7,729 bases of DNA, from positions 1 through 7,729 of the forward strand of contig JAGHAG010000100.1 in the NCBI GenBank assembly GCA_021161625.1, in the 5' to 3' direction. The position numbers and the translations under genes were made by a program. Below, piece after piece: positions 1 through 5,599 of this stretch; position 1 is the first letter of the stretch, and the number at the start of each line of letters is the position of its first letter. Under the pieces are notes generated by a model. That model did not search any database. It was not told the origin of the DNA and worked only from the letters and a program-made list of their open reading frames with translations. This DNA comes from Elusimicrobiota bacterium (lineage in GTDB: Bacteria; CG03).

Positions 1-17
1 CCTTACAAGTTGACATG

Positions 18-45
18 GTAGTAAGTGGTAAGTAGTGAGTAGTGT
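18..45. repeat. Heptamer tandem array (GTAGTRA-like)
   Basis: Four consecutive 7-nt units read gtagtaa, gtggtaa, gtagtga and gtagtgt. The period is exactly seven and the units differ by one or two bases, as in a decaying tandem array. It lies outside any gene. Confidence 0.6.
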
Positions 46-84
46 TAATTTTTTTCTCCACATTTCCTATTTTCTCCTTGTCAT

Positions 85-103
85 CTTGTCTCCATATCAT
101 TTT
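85..103. repeat. 19-nt direct repeat, copy 1
   Basis: A 19-nt word beginning cttgtctccatat is identical at 5418-5436. In both places it stands a few bases before a hairpin-forming element: the GGCGAAT element here, the GCAGACC element there. It behaves as a reusable upstream module rather than part of one fixed repeat. Confidence 0.65.
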
Positions 104-106
104 TTT

Positions 107-131
107 GGCGAATAGTAATTCGCCCGCTACA
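107..131. repeat. 25-nt hairpin element A, copy 1
   Basis: The element begins GGCGAAT-AGTA-ATTCGCC, a perfect 7-bp stem with a 4-nt loop, and continues CGCTACA. An identical 25-nt copy lies at 341-365. Here the T-run precedes the element on the plus strand, so on the minus strand the stem is followed by A residues and this copy does not look like a terminator. Confidence 0.75.
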
Positions 132-145
132 CTTCCGACTTCTGG

Positions 146-187
146 ATTCCTGCTCCCCGCTTTCGCGAGGACAAGTTTCGCAGGAAT
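146..187. repeat. ATTCCTGC hairpin element
   Basis: ATTCCTGC (146-153) pairs with GCAGGAAT (180-187). A smaller imperfect stem, built from tccccgc and gcgagga, lies inside around 154-171. The flanking word gcaggaatgacat (180-192) is repeated at 198-210. This resembles the widely dispersed 'ttctggattcctgc...gcaggaatgac' palindromic repeats seen in many bacterial genomes; that resemblance is from memory. Confidence 0.7.
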
Positions 188-215
188 GACATACGGGGCA
201 GGAATGACATTTTTT

Positions 216-246
216 CTGTCCTCTGTCCTCTATCCACTTTCCTCTT
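216..246. repeat. Heptamer array (CTRTCCW) with 24-nt direct repeat
   Basis: Units ctgtcct, ctgtcct, ctatcca and ctttcct follow in a strict 7-nt period from 216 to 243. The last 24 nt (223-246) recur exactly at 312-335. The unit CTATCCA is the reverse complement, in rotated register, of the ATAGTGG unit in the array at 5216-5271, so both intergenic regions carry the same heptamer family in opposite orientation. Confidence 0.65.
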
Positions 247-250
247 TTTA

Positions 251-277
251 GCAGACCAAGGGTCTGCGGCTACATTT
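251..277. repeat. Hairpin element B, diverged copy
   Basis: GCAGACC-AAG-GGTCTGC forms a perfect 7-bp stem with a 3-nt loop, followed by ggctacattt. Two near-identical copies at 5441-5467 and 5600-5626 differ at the 3' stem: ggtctcgagc replaces ggtctgcggc, so they keep only the 5-bp core AGACC/GGTCT. As at 5600, the element is preceded by cactttcctcttttt. Confidence 0.7.
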
Positions 278-278
278 A

Positions 279-304
279 TCCGCCGTAGCTTTAGCGTAGG
301 CGGA
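279..304. repeat. TCCGCC/GGCGGA hairpin element
   Basis: TCCGCC (279-284) and GGCGGA (299-304) form a 6-bp GC-rich stem around a 14-nt middle. I recall similar 'tccgcc...tttagcgtaggcgga' hairpins from candidate-phylum genomes. It appears once in this window. Confidence 0.6.
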
Positions 305-335
305 CTTTCCACTGTCCTCTATCCACTTTCCTCTT
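305..335. repeat. Heptamer array, second block
   Basis: Units ctttcca, ctgtcct, ctatcca and ctttcct run in a 7-nt period from 305 to 332. The 24 nt at 312-335 duplicate 223-246 exactly. The pair flanks the two hairpin elements at 251-304, so those elements sit between direct repeats. Confidence 0.65.
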
Positions 336-358
336 AAAAAGGCGAATAGTAATTCGCC
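336..358 (-). terminator. Intrinsic-terminator-like hairpin from element A
   Basis: Read on the minus strand, GGCGAAT-TACT-ATTCGCC (358-341) forms a 7-bp stem and is followed at once by TTTTT (340-336). It stands 17 nt beyond the TGA of the last gene of the five-gene operon (376-378). Stem, loop and T-run fit a Rho-independent terminator, although the stem is short and the T-run is only five. The other copy of this repeat (107-131) lacks the T-run on this strand, so the terminator role would be specific to this copy. Confidence 0.55.
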
Positions 359-365
359 CGCTACA
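341..365. repeat. 25-nt hairpin element A, copy 2
   Basis: Identical over 25 nt to 107-131. Its stem (341-358) doubles as the proposed operon terminator on the minus strand. Confidence 0.75.
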
Positions 366-375
366 TTTATATTTG

Positions 376-693
376 TCATTTGTCACCCCGCCCAGCTCCG
401 CTAAGCGGGGCTGGGTTTTTAATTCTTAATGGATTTTTCCTGTATTTACTTGCGCATTTTTTACACAGGGAAAACTCCCACCATTTTGCAACTTCCTCCA
501 TCAATTTTCTTTTAGATAATTTCTTTATTTTTTTGACTTCCTCCTCAATGAGTTTTTTGAAATTTTTCCTAAGGTCCCATGGCTCTATTTCAAGACCGTC
601 ATAGGCGCTATAGCAGACAATCCTTAAAATGAACCTTTCCCCCTTTATTTGCCTGCCGCAGAGCGCACACTTTTTAATTTTTGCTTTGCCCAT
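376..693 (-). CDS. Small protein with two CxxC pairs, uncharacterised
   Basis: This 105-residue protein starts MGKAKIKKCALCG at 693. It has one CxxC near the N-terminus (residues 9-12), a lysine- and glutamate-rich, probably helical middle, and a second CxxC in the segment FSLCKKCASKY; the two pairs could bind one zinc ion. I recall unnamed proteins with the same plan (CxLCG, an acidic or helical middle, LCxxC, then a PL near the end) from planctomycete-type genomes, but cannot confirm kinship. The start overlaps the end of the RnfC gene by 49 nt and has no clear Shine-Dalgarno; an in-frame ATG at 759 would overlap even more and seems unlikely. The last dozen or so residues (PAPLSGAGRGDK) come from a hairpin repeat at 391-415, so the original end was probably near NPLRIK. 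Function unknown; binding of a redox centre or RNA would be speculation. Confidence 0.65.
   Translation of the reverse strand: MGKAKIKKCALCGRQIKGERFILRIVCYSAYDGLEIEPWDLRKNFKKLIEEEVKKIKKLSKRKLMEEVAKWWEFSLCKKCASKYRKNPLRIKNPAPLSGAGRGDK
391..420 (+). repeat. GC-rich near-palindrome with T5, inside a CDS tail
   Basis: CCCAGC (391-396) pairs with GCTGGG (410-415). The pairing continues through a T-G wobble and the CCGCT/AGCGG bases, giving a strong stem, and TTTTT follows at 416-420 on the plus strand. It could terminate transcripts entering from the left on the plus strand. On the minus strand the same bases encode the C-terminal PAPLSGAG of the small CxxC protein. Whether it acts as a terminator or is only a dispersed repeat is undecided. 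Confidence 0.5.
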
Positions 694-1940
694 TTTAGAT
701 ACTGAACAAGAGGAATGCCTGCAGGACACGCATAAGCACAGCTCCCGCATTCTATACAAATATCAGCATAACTGTAAGCTTCACCTCTTTTAAAAAGAGC
801 ATAGCTTTCTCTTGGTGATAAATTCATTGGACAGACATCCCGACACCGCATACATCTTATGCATTCATATAGTTTTTTCTCCCTGTGTATGAAAAGTAAA
901 ATTCCAGAAGTGGCTTTTGTAAGTGGCACATCCAGATTATCTACTGAAACCCCCATCATGGGACCGCCAAAGATAATTTTATCAACATTATCAGGAAGAC
1001 CGCCCCTGAATTCTATCAGGTCCTTTAATGTAATTCCTATTGGTGCAATCACATTTCCGGGCTTTCTGAAAAACCCTCCAAGAGTTGTCACTCTTTCATA
1101 AAGAGGTTTTCTTTTACATATTGCTTCATAAATAGCCTTTGCTGTCTGAACATTTATAACAACACATCCAACATCAGCAGGAAGGGCTCCTCTAAGAACT
1201 TTTCTTCTCAAAACAGCATAAATCAATTGTTTTTCACCGCCCTGTGGATATTTGACAGGGAGAAAAACAATTTTCGCTCTTGACCCTGCAATTTCTACAA
1301 GTTTTCTTGCAGATGAGGTCTTGTTTTTTTCAATTGCGATTATTATTTCTTTTGCAGAGGTAGATCTTGCAGCAAGAACCGCCCCTTCAATGATTTTTTC
1401 AGGTTCCTCTCTTATAACACTCTCATCACAGGTCAAATATGGCTCACATTCACAGCCATTTACAATGATGGTTGTTATCTTTTTTCCAACAGGCGGCGAA
1501 AGTTTGACATCTGTCGGAAAGACAGCACCGCCAAGACCCACAATACCAAAATTTCTCACTTCAGAAACAATGTCTGAGGGTCTCATCAGGGGAATGTTCT
1601 TTTCAGGATAATGAAATTCCTCATTTTTAAAGTCATTTTCTATTACAATTGCAGGAAGAGATTTTCCACTGTAATGAGGCCAGTTTTTTATATCTGAAAT
1701 TATCCCGCTTACAGGACTGTGGATAAATGATGAAATTTTTGAAGTTGGCTTTGCTATTACTTCGCCTTTTAAAACCCTTTGCCCTTTTTCAACTACAGGC
1801 TCTGAAGGAGAACCAAATGACCCCAGAAGATGAATGTATAAAAACTGAGGCTGTGGCAATCTCTCTATTTTAAATCCTGAGGTTTCTTTGTTTTCAGGCG
1901 GATGGATGCCCCCCTTAAAGGTTCTTCTAAAAATGCTCAT
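645..1940 (-). CDS. rnfC: RnfC-like electron transport complex subunit C
   Basis: The 431-residue product has the usual length and order of RnfC, the membrane-peripheral subunit that exchanges electrons between NADH and ferredoxin in the Rnf ion pump. The N-terminal signature GGIHPPENKE (10-19) is followed by a biotinyl-like domain, a Complex I 51-kDa-like nucleotide/FMN region with GLGGAVFP (135-142) and NGCECEP (151-157), and an SLBB-like part. Two [4Fe-4S] motifs end it: C350-C353-C356-C360-P and C385-C388-C391-C395-P. All eight cysteines are present. There is no transmembrane stretch, as expected. The start ATG overlaps the TGA of the HD-GYP gene (ATGA), with AGGGAGG 10 nt upstream. No rnfD, G, E, A or B follows; a small CxxC gene and repeats do. 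It may serve an Rnf complex encoded elsewhere or work alone. PduS-type cobalamin reductases are homologous, but the HPPE signature favours RnfC. Confidence 0.88.
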   Translation of the reverse strand: MSIFRRTFKGGIHPPENKETSGFKIERLPQPQFLYIHLLGSFGSPSEPVVEKGQRVLKGEVIAKPTSKISSFIHSPVSGIISDIKNWPHYSGKSLPAIVIENDFKNEEFHYPEKNIPLMRPSDIVSEVRNFGIVGLGGAVFPTDVKLSPPVGKKITTIIVNGCECEPYLTCDESVIREEPEKIIEGAVLAARSTSAKEIIIAIEKNKTSSARKLVEIAGSRAKIVFLPVKYPQGGEKQLIYAVLRRKVLRGALPADVGCVVINVQTAKAIYEAICKRKPLYERVTTLGGFFRKPGNVIAPIGITLKDLIEFRGGLPDNVDKIIFGGPMMGVSVDNLDVPLTKATSGILLFIHREKKLYECIRCMRCRDVCPMNLSPRESYALFKRGEAYSYADICIECGSCAYACPAGIPLVQYLKWAKQKLKSVRSAAGK

Positions 1941-3496
1941 TTGTTTTTGCCCTCCCTAAAAATTGGAATAGCCACCTCCACAACCTTTGGGTCAAACTGC
2001 GTGCCAGCGTTTTTTTGAATTTCCAAAATTGCATCCTCAACAGTAAATCTTCTTCCGTAATTTCTTTCTGATGTCATTGCATCAAAGGCATCGCAAACTG
2101 CAACAATTCTTGCACCGAGAGGAATTTCATCTTGCTTCAAACCAAGAGGATACCCCTTCCCGTCCCATCTTTCATGATGGGCTCTGATAATGGGGATAAT
2201 ATCCTTGAATTTGCTGATTGGCTCAAGAATTTTTGCCCCCATATCAGGATGTTTTTTTATATACTTCCATTCTTCCTCGTTTAAATCACCCTTTTTCTGC
2301 AAAATATGGTCCGGAACACCTATTTTGCCAACATCATGAAGAAGTGCTGCAACAGAAATTTTTTCTGCTTCTTCATCAGAAAGCCCCATTGCCTTTGCAA
2401 TTTTATAGGAATTTTCTCCCATGTTTTGGGAATGACGGGAAATCAATGGGGAACCAAATTCCACAGCATCCAGAAGCGCTGTTATTGTTTCCATGAAAGT
2501 TTTGTTGAGTTCCTCATTATAAACAAGTTTTTCAATAATCTGGGAAATCTGTGTTGAAAATATCGAAAAATGGAGCAGGTCATTTGTTGAAAACTCTCCC
2601 CCCTCTCCTTTGTTTATTGCAACTGCAACCCCACCAGTTTCTTTCCCCGAGCCCATAAAAACAAGAGCAAAATTTCTTGGACTTTCAACAAATTGCCCTA
2701 CAAATGCATCAGGCATTTTTCTTTTTTCTTCCTCATTTACTATTAATTCCCTCTTTCCCTCATAAGCAAAATTTTCAAGCCATTCTCCAATGACTTCCTT
2801 ACCCAACGCTTCCTCATCTATGTTTCCCCAGATGCCTTCAATTTTTAATTTTTTCTCATCTTTATCATAAAGCATTACAGAGGCTCCTTCGCATTCCATT
2901 ATCTCGCAAATGCTTTTCGCAATTTCCCTGAGAAGAATTTCCTTTTTGGGAATTCCTGAAAGAGTTTTTAACTTTCCAAAAAGAGACCTCATCTTTATAA
3001 GGCTTGCGTTCATTTCACTTATGAGGATAAAATTTTCAAGAATTCTTCTTAAAAGCATCGCGACATCTGTAAAAAGTTTTATTTCGTGTGATTTAAAACT
3101 CTGTGATTCATCTATGTTAAATGCAGCAATTGCCCCTTTCAAATCCTTACCTGTCCCAATTGGAAAACACATAAATCCAACCCTTTCTACAGGCACAGGG
3201 CTTATTTCTATCTCTCTGAAAATGCCGGCAAGAAACTCCCTGCGCTCGGTTTCTTCCTCTGTAATTTCATCTTCACTTTTCTGAGGATAGAACACAAATT
3301 CTCCTGAAAAACTGTCCACAATCAAAATTAAAACAGGGCTCTTTAATGCTTCTTCCAGAATTTTTACAACTTTTTTAAGAAACACATCTTTTGAGACCAG
3401 AACATCCATCAGTTGAAATATCTGAGTTATGACTCTGTTTCTGAGTTCTAACTGGGCAATTGTCTCTCTTAATAAAAGTTCTTTGTTATTTTCCAT
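1937..3496 (-). CDS. Tandem-GAF HD-GYP cyclic-dinucleotide phosphodiesterase
   Basis: The 519-residue cytosolic protein begins with a helical segment (about 1-30), then a GAF-like domain (about 30-155), a linker helix, a second GAF domain (about 180-325), another signalling helix, and an HD-GYP domain (about 335-515). The metal and catalytic residues of HD-GYP enzymes are visible: H355, H387-D388 in LLHDVGKIGVPDHIL, H416, HHERWDGKGYP at 440-450 and D469 in VAVCDAFDAMTS. It therefore looks active, most likely hydrolysing cyclic di-GMP; some HD-GYP proteins prefer 3'3'-cGAMP. The GAF domains probably sense a small ligand, not identifiable from sequence; there is no receiver domain or membrane segment. 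Its first 11 nt overlap the end of argF and no strong ribosome binding site precedes it, suggesting translational coupling. It could tune the electron-transport gene downstream, but that is only inferred from position. Confidence 0.9.
   Translation of the reverse strand: MENNKELLLRETIAQLELRNRVITQIFQLMDVLVSKDVFLKKVVKILEEALKSPVLILIVDSFSGEFVFYPQKSEDEITEEETERREFLAGIFREIEISPVPVERVGFMCFPIGTGKDLKGAIAAFNIDESQSFKSHEIKLFTDVAMLLRRILENFILISEMNASLIKMRSLFGKLKTLSGIPKKEILLREIAKSICEIMECEGASVMLYDKDEKKLKIEGIWGNIDEEALGKEVIGEWLENFAYEGKRELIVNEEEKRKMPDAFVGQFVESPRNFALVFMGSGKETGGVAVAINKGEGGEFSTNDLLHFSIFSTQISQIIEKLVYNEELNKTFMETITALLDAVEFGSPLISRHSQNMGENSYKIAKAMGLSDEEAEKISVAALLHDVGKIGVPDHILQKKGDLNEEEWKYIKKHPDMGAKILEPISKFKDIIPIIRAHHERWDGKGYPLGLKQDEIPLGARIVAVCDAFDAMTSERNYGRRFTVEDAILEIQKNAGTQFDPKVVEVAIPIFREGKNK
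1951..1957 (-). promoter_or_regulatory. Shine-Dalgarno of rnfC
   Basis: AGGGAGG on the minus strand, 10 nt before the rnfC ATG, lies inside the end of the HD-GYP gene. It allows independent initiation as well as coupling through the ATGA overlap. Confidence 0.6.
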
Positions 3497-4427
3497 CCGT
3501 TAAAAGCCAGTGTAAAAGCGCTTTTTGAAAATGCATTCTGTTGTGAGCCTGCTCAAAGATAATTGAATTTTTGCCGTCAATCACCTCGTCTGTTATTTCC
3601 TGCCCTCTTCTGGCAGGAAGGCAATGCATTACAAAAACATTTTTCTCAAATTTTGAAAGAAGTTTTTCGTTAATCTGGTATTTTTCAAACATCCTTTTTC
3701 TTTTTTCCTCTTGTGCTTCATCTCCCATGCTTGTCCACACATCCGTATAAACAAAGTCCGCATCTTTAAAAAAACAATCGTTTACATCCTTTGAATAATA
3801 AACATTTTTGTTTTTCTCTTGTGCACGCAAAATTTCTTCATCACTAAATTTAAATTCTTCAGGTCCTGCAATTCCGAATTTAAAATTTAAAATTGTTGAA
3901 AGATTTAAAAGCGAACGGCTGACATTGTTTGCATCTCCTACAAAGACAATTTTCAAAGTTGAAAAGTCAAAATCAAGAACACCTGCCTCATCAAGACCCT
4001 TTGCTTCGCAAACCGTAAAGATGTCACTCAAAGCCTGACAGGGATGAAAGGATTTGGAAAGTCCGTTTATTACAGGGATATCTGCCCATTTTGCAAGTTC
4101 AAAAATATCCTCATCCTTTGTTGTTCTTATCATTATTGCATCTACATATCCTGAAAGTGTTTTTGCTGTGTCTTTTATGGCTTCCCCCCTTGAAAGTTGC
4201 AATTCGCTGCTCGTGAGGTTTATCGCCTCACCGCCAAGCTGGAGCATCCCTGCCTCAAAGGACACTCTTGTTCTTGTGGATGGTTTGTGAAAAATCATTG
4301 CAAGAATTTTTCCTGAAAGGGATTTTGAATACTTTTTGGGATTCTTCTTGATGGCAAAAGCACGGGACAGAAGAAACCTTATTTCTGCCTCTTTTAAATC
4401 CGTAACTTCTATTATGTCTCTTTTCAT
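3486..4427 (-). CDS. argF: Ornithine carbamoyltransferase
   Basis: The enzyme makes citrulline from ornithine and carbamoyl phosphate in arginine synthesis, in the cytoplasm, usually as a trimer. With the start at 4427 it has 313 residues, normal for the family. Carbamoyl-phosphate motifs are STRTR (50-54) and HPCQ (128-131); the ornithine loop is DVWTSMG (229-235), and HCLPA (268-272) carries the catalytic cysteine. QAHNR (293-297) is also present. Together these separate it from aspartate carbamoyltransferase. A frame eight residues longer opens at 4451, but the ATG at 4427 has GAGGGAG six bases upstream and begins one base after the cyclase stop (TAA-G-ATG), so I prefer it. No other arginine gene lies here. 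A catabolic role (arginine deiminase pathway) cannot be excluded, but no deiminase or carbamate kinase is next to it. Confidence 0.93.
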   Translation of the reverse strand: MKRDIIEVTDLKEAEIRFLLSRAFAIKKNPKKYSKSLSGKILAMIFHKPSTRTRVSFEAGMLQLGGEAINLTSSELQLSRGEAIKDTAKTLSGYVDAIMIRTTKDEDIFELAKWADIPVINGLSKSFHPCQALSDIFTVCEAKGLDEAGVLDFDFSTLKIVFVGDANNVSRSLLNLSTILNFKFGIAGPEEFKFSDEEILRAQEKNKNVYYSKDVNDCFFKDADFVYTDVWTSMGDEAQEEKRKRMFEKYQINEKLLSKFEKNVFVMHCLPARRGQEITDEVIDGKNSIIFEQAHNRMHFQKALLHWLLTDGK

Positions 4428-4428
4428 C

Positions 4429-5196
4429 TTAAACTCCCTCAAACGCAACAATTCTTGCTATACAGGATTCTCCACCTACAAATTTCCACGGGAAACAGCC
4501 GATTTTCATCCTTCTGTTTAAAACCGTATCTATTTCTCCACCAAGATTTTCAGCATGGATTATGTCAAGCGGAAAAAGTTTTATGTGCATTAACTGATAA
4601 TGATCGGGTGGAAAAATCTCGTCTATGGTTTTTCCAAACTTTTTCTTAAAATATTCCTCACACTTTTTTGCTTCATTCGGCATCCATTCCCTGATTTTCG
4701 TATTCATTGGATGGTCTGCACTTCCGCAATCAACACCAATCCATTTTATTTTTTTCCTTATGCACCAGTCGGCAAATTCCATTGTGGGTCCGGGATGTCT
4801 TACCATGTATCTGACTTCATCTGCCTGGGGCTGATCCCATGCATATTTATGGTACCCTGTGTTTATTATGAGGATATCACCTTCCTTAACTTCCACTCTT
4901 TCCTCAATATCTTTTGATGTGTAAATCCCATAATCTTCTGCAATGTCTGAGATGTCAACAATTACACCATCAGAAACAAGATAATCATTCAACGGAAGAG
5001 AAGCAATGTCTTTGCCATGTGTGCAAAAATGAAGGGGCCCGTCCAAATGCGTTCCAACATGATTTGAGTGGGTCAGAAGCTGTCCGTTTGCACCATTTGG
5101 GGCAAGTCGCTTAAAAAATTTAATCTGCAACGGCTCATAAGTCGGCCATGCAGGAGTCAAATGACTGATTGGCTGAGAAAGATCAATTACTTTCAT
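4429..5196 (-). CDS. Cyclase / KynB-like metal-dependent hydrolase
   Basis: This 255-residue protein belongs to the cyclase superfamily (Pfam 'Cyclase'), which includes kynurenine formamidase and isatin hydrolase: soluble metal enzymes, often with zinc or manganese, that cleave amides or lactone-like bonds. The family motif HxGTHxDxPxH is complete: H46, G48-T49-H50, D52, P54, H56. The protein starts MKVIDLSQPI, a typical family opening. A second conserved part, WIGVDCGSADHP (152-163), precedes an insertion with FPPDHYQLMH (195-204), and HAEN (214-217) lies near the end. This is longer than compact KynB enzymes (about 210 residues), so the substrate is open, and no tryptophan-catabolism gene is adjacent. 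The start has a textbook AAGGAGG five bases upstream. It is the first gene of the operon with argF, which begins one base after its stop. Confidence 0.85.
   Translation of the reverse strand: MKVIDLSQPISHLTPAWPTYEPLQIKFFKRLAPNGANGQLLTHSNHVGTHLDGPLHFCTHGKDIASLPLNDYLVSDGVIVDISDIAEDYGIYTSKDIEERVEVKEGDILIINTGYHKYAWDQPQADEVRYMVRHPGPTMEFADWCIRKKIKWIGVDCGSADHPMNTKIREWMPNEAKKCEEYFKKKFGKTIDEIFPPDHYQLMHIKLFPLDIIHAENLGGEIDTVLNRRMKIGCFPWKFVGGESCIARIVAFEGV
4434..4440 (-). promoter_or_regulatory. Shine-Dalgarno that fixes the argF start
   Basis: GAGGGAG on the minus strand lies six bases before the ATG at 4427. It decides between that start and the longer frame from 4451, which has no such site. Confidence 0.7.
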
Positions 5197-5201
5197 AAAA
5201 A

Positions 5202-5208
5202 CCTCCTT
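5202..5208 (-). promoter_or_regulatory. Strong Shine-Dalgarno of the cyclase gene
   Basis: AAGGAGG on the minus strand is five bases before the ATG at 5196. It is the strongest ribosome binding site in the window and fits a first gene that needs independent initiation. Confidence 0.75.
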
Positions 5209-5215
5209 AATTCAA

Positions 5216-5271
5216 ATAGCGAATAGCAAATAGTGGATAGTGGATAGTGGAAAGAGGATAGTGGATAGTGA
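5216..5271. repeat. Heptamer tandem array (ATAGTGG)
   Basis: Eight 7-nt units follow without a gap: atagcga, atagcaa, atagtgg three times, aaagagg, atagtgg, atagtga. On the minus strand the unit reads CTATCCA, the same as in the arrays at 216-243 and 305-332. It ends eight bases before the Shine-Dalgarno of the cyclase gene. Confidence 0.8.
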
Positions 5272-5330
5272 AAATTTTTGATTTCACTTAATCGCTTAAT
5301 CGCTCCTGCTTTCATTTTGTCATCTGTCAT

Positions 5331-5369
5331 TTTTAACTTTTCACTTTTAACTTTTAATTTTTAATTTTT
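5331..5369. repeat. Heptamer tandem array (TTTTAAC)
   Basis: Units ttttaac, ttttcac, ttttaac, ttttaat and ttttaat run with a 7-nt period and end in a partial unit. The composition differs from the neighbouring ATAGTGG array but the period is the same. Confidence 0.7.
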
Positions 5370-5370
5370 C

Positions 5371-5410
5371 TTATCACTTTATCACCTCGTCACTTAGTCA
5401 CCCTGTCACC
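5371..5410. repeat. Octamer tandem array (TNRTCACY-like)
   Basis: Five 8-nt units: ttatcact, ttatcacc, tcgtcact, tagtcacc, ctgtcacc. The TCAC core is constant and the first three bases drift. It begins one base after the preceding heptamer array. Confidence 0.7.
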
Positions 5411-5417
5411 TTACTTT

Positions 5418-5436
5418 CTTGTCTCCATATCATTTT
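5418..5436. repeat. 19-nt direct repeat, copy 2
   Basis: Identical to 85-103. Here it stands four bases before hairpin element B. Confidence 0.65.
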
Positions 5437-5440
5437 ATTT

Positions 5441-5467
5441 GGCAGACCAAGGGTCTCGAGCTACATT
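5441..5467. repeat. Hairpin element B, left copy
   Basis: A 27-nt element beginning GGCAGACCAAGGGTCTCGAG and ending ctacatt. Its core AGACC-AAG-GGTCT can form a 5-bp stem. An identical copy lies at 5600-5626 in the same orientation, and the two flank the GC-rich block between them. Confidence 0.75.
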
Positions 5468-5471
5468 GCGA

Positions 5472-5575
5472 GTGGTTTCTGGCAGGCAGGGCTCTGGGAG
5501 CGAGGAACTTTACCCCAGTCCGCAGCGGACGGAGAGCGAGCCATCTCACGCGAGCGTCCCTGACGCCAGAACCAC
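5472..5575. repeat. GC-rich imperfect inverted-repeat block
   Basis: This block stands out as GC-rich in AT-rich surroundings. Its ends are complementary: GTGGTTTCTGGC (5472-5483) with GCCAGAACCAC (5565-5575), 11 pairs with one bulged T. Pairing resumes inside with CAGGG (5487-5491) against CCCTG (5558-5562), and GCTC against GAGC. Near the centre GTCCGC-A-GCGGAC (5518-5530) is a palindrome. Transcribed in either direction it could fold into a long rod. It may be a degraded small mobile element, a structured leader RNA or a dispersed extragenic repeat; I cannot tell which. Confidence 0.6.
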
Positions 5576-5599
5576 GAGCTTTTACACTTTCCTCTTTTT

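Larger units (their letters stand above)
1..375. other. Gene-free repeat mosaic, left intergenic region
   Basis: I find no credible gene here. Open frames on either strand run through repeat words and have no ribosome binding site. The stretch is built of short modules: drifting heptamer arrays (18-45, 216-243, 305-332), two identical 25-nt hairpin elements (107-131 and 341-365), an ATTCCTGC/GCAGGAAT hairpin element (146-187), a GCAGACC/GGTCTGC hairpin (251-277) and a TCCGCC/GGCGGA hairpin (279-304). Several modules recur in the other long intergenic region (5197-5682). It lies downstream of the minus-strand operon, so apart from the hairpin used as a terminator it is probably untranscribed or only read through. 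Confidence 0.8.

Noticed and set aside
694..759. Longer start for the CxxC protein (MYRMRELCLCVSC...)
   Set aside because: The extra cysteine-rich stretch is the out-of-frame shadow of the RnfC ferredoxin motif, and there is no ribosome binding site.
4428..4451. Longer argF start with eight extra residues (MLRLREFK)
   Set aside because: No ribosome binding site precedes it and it overlaps the cyclase end. The ATG at 4427 has GAGGGAG at ideal distance and gives a usual family length.
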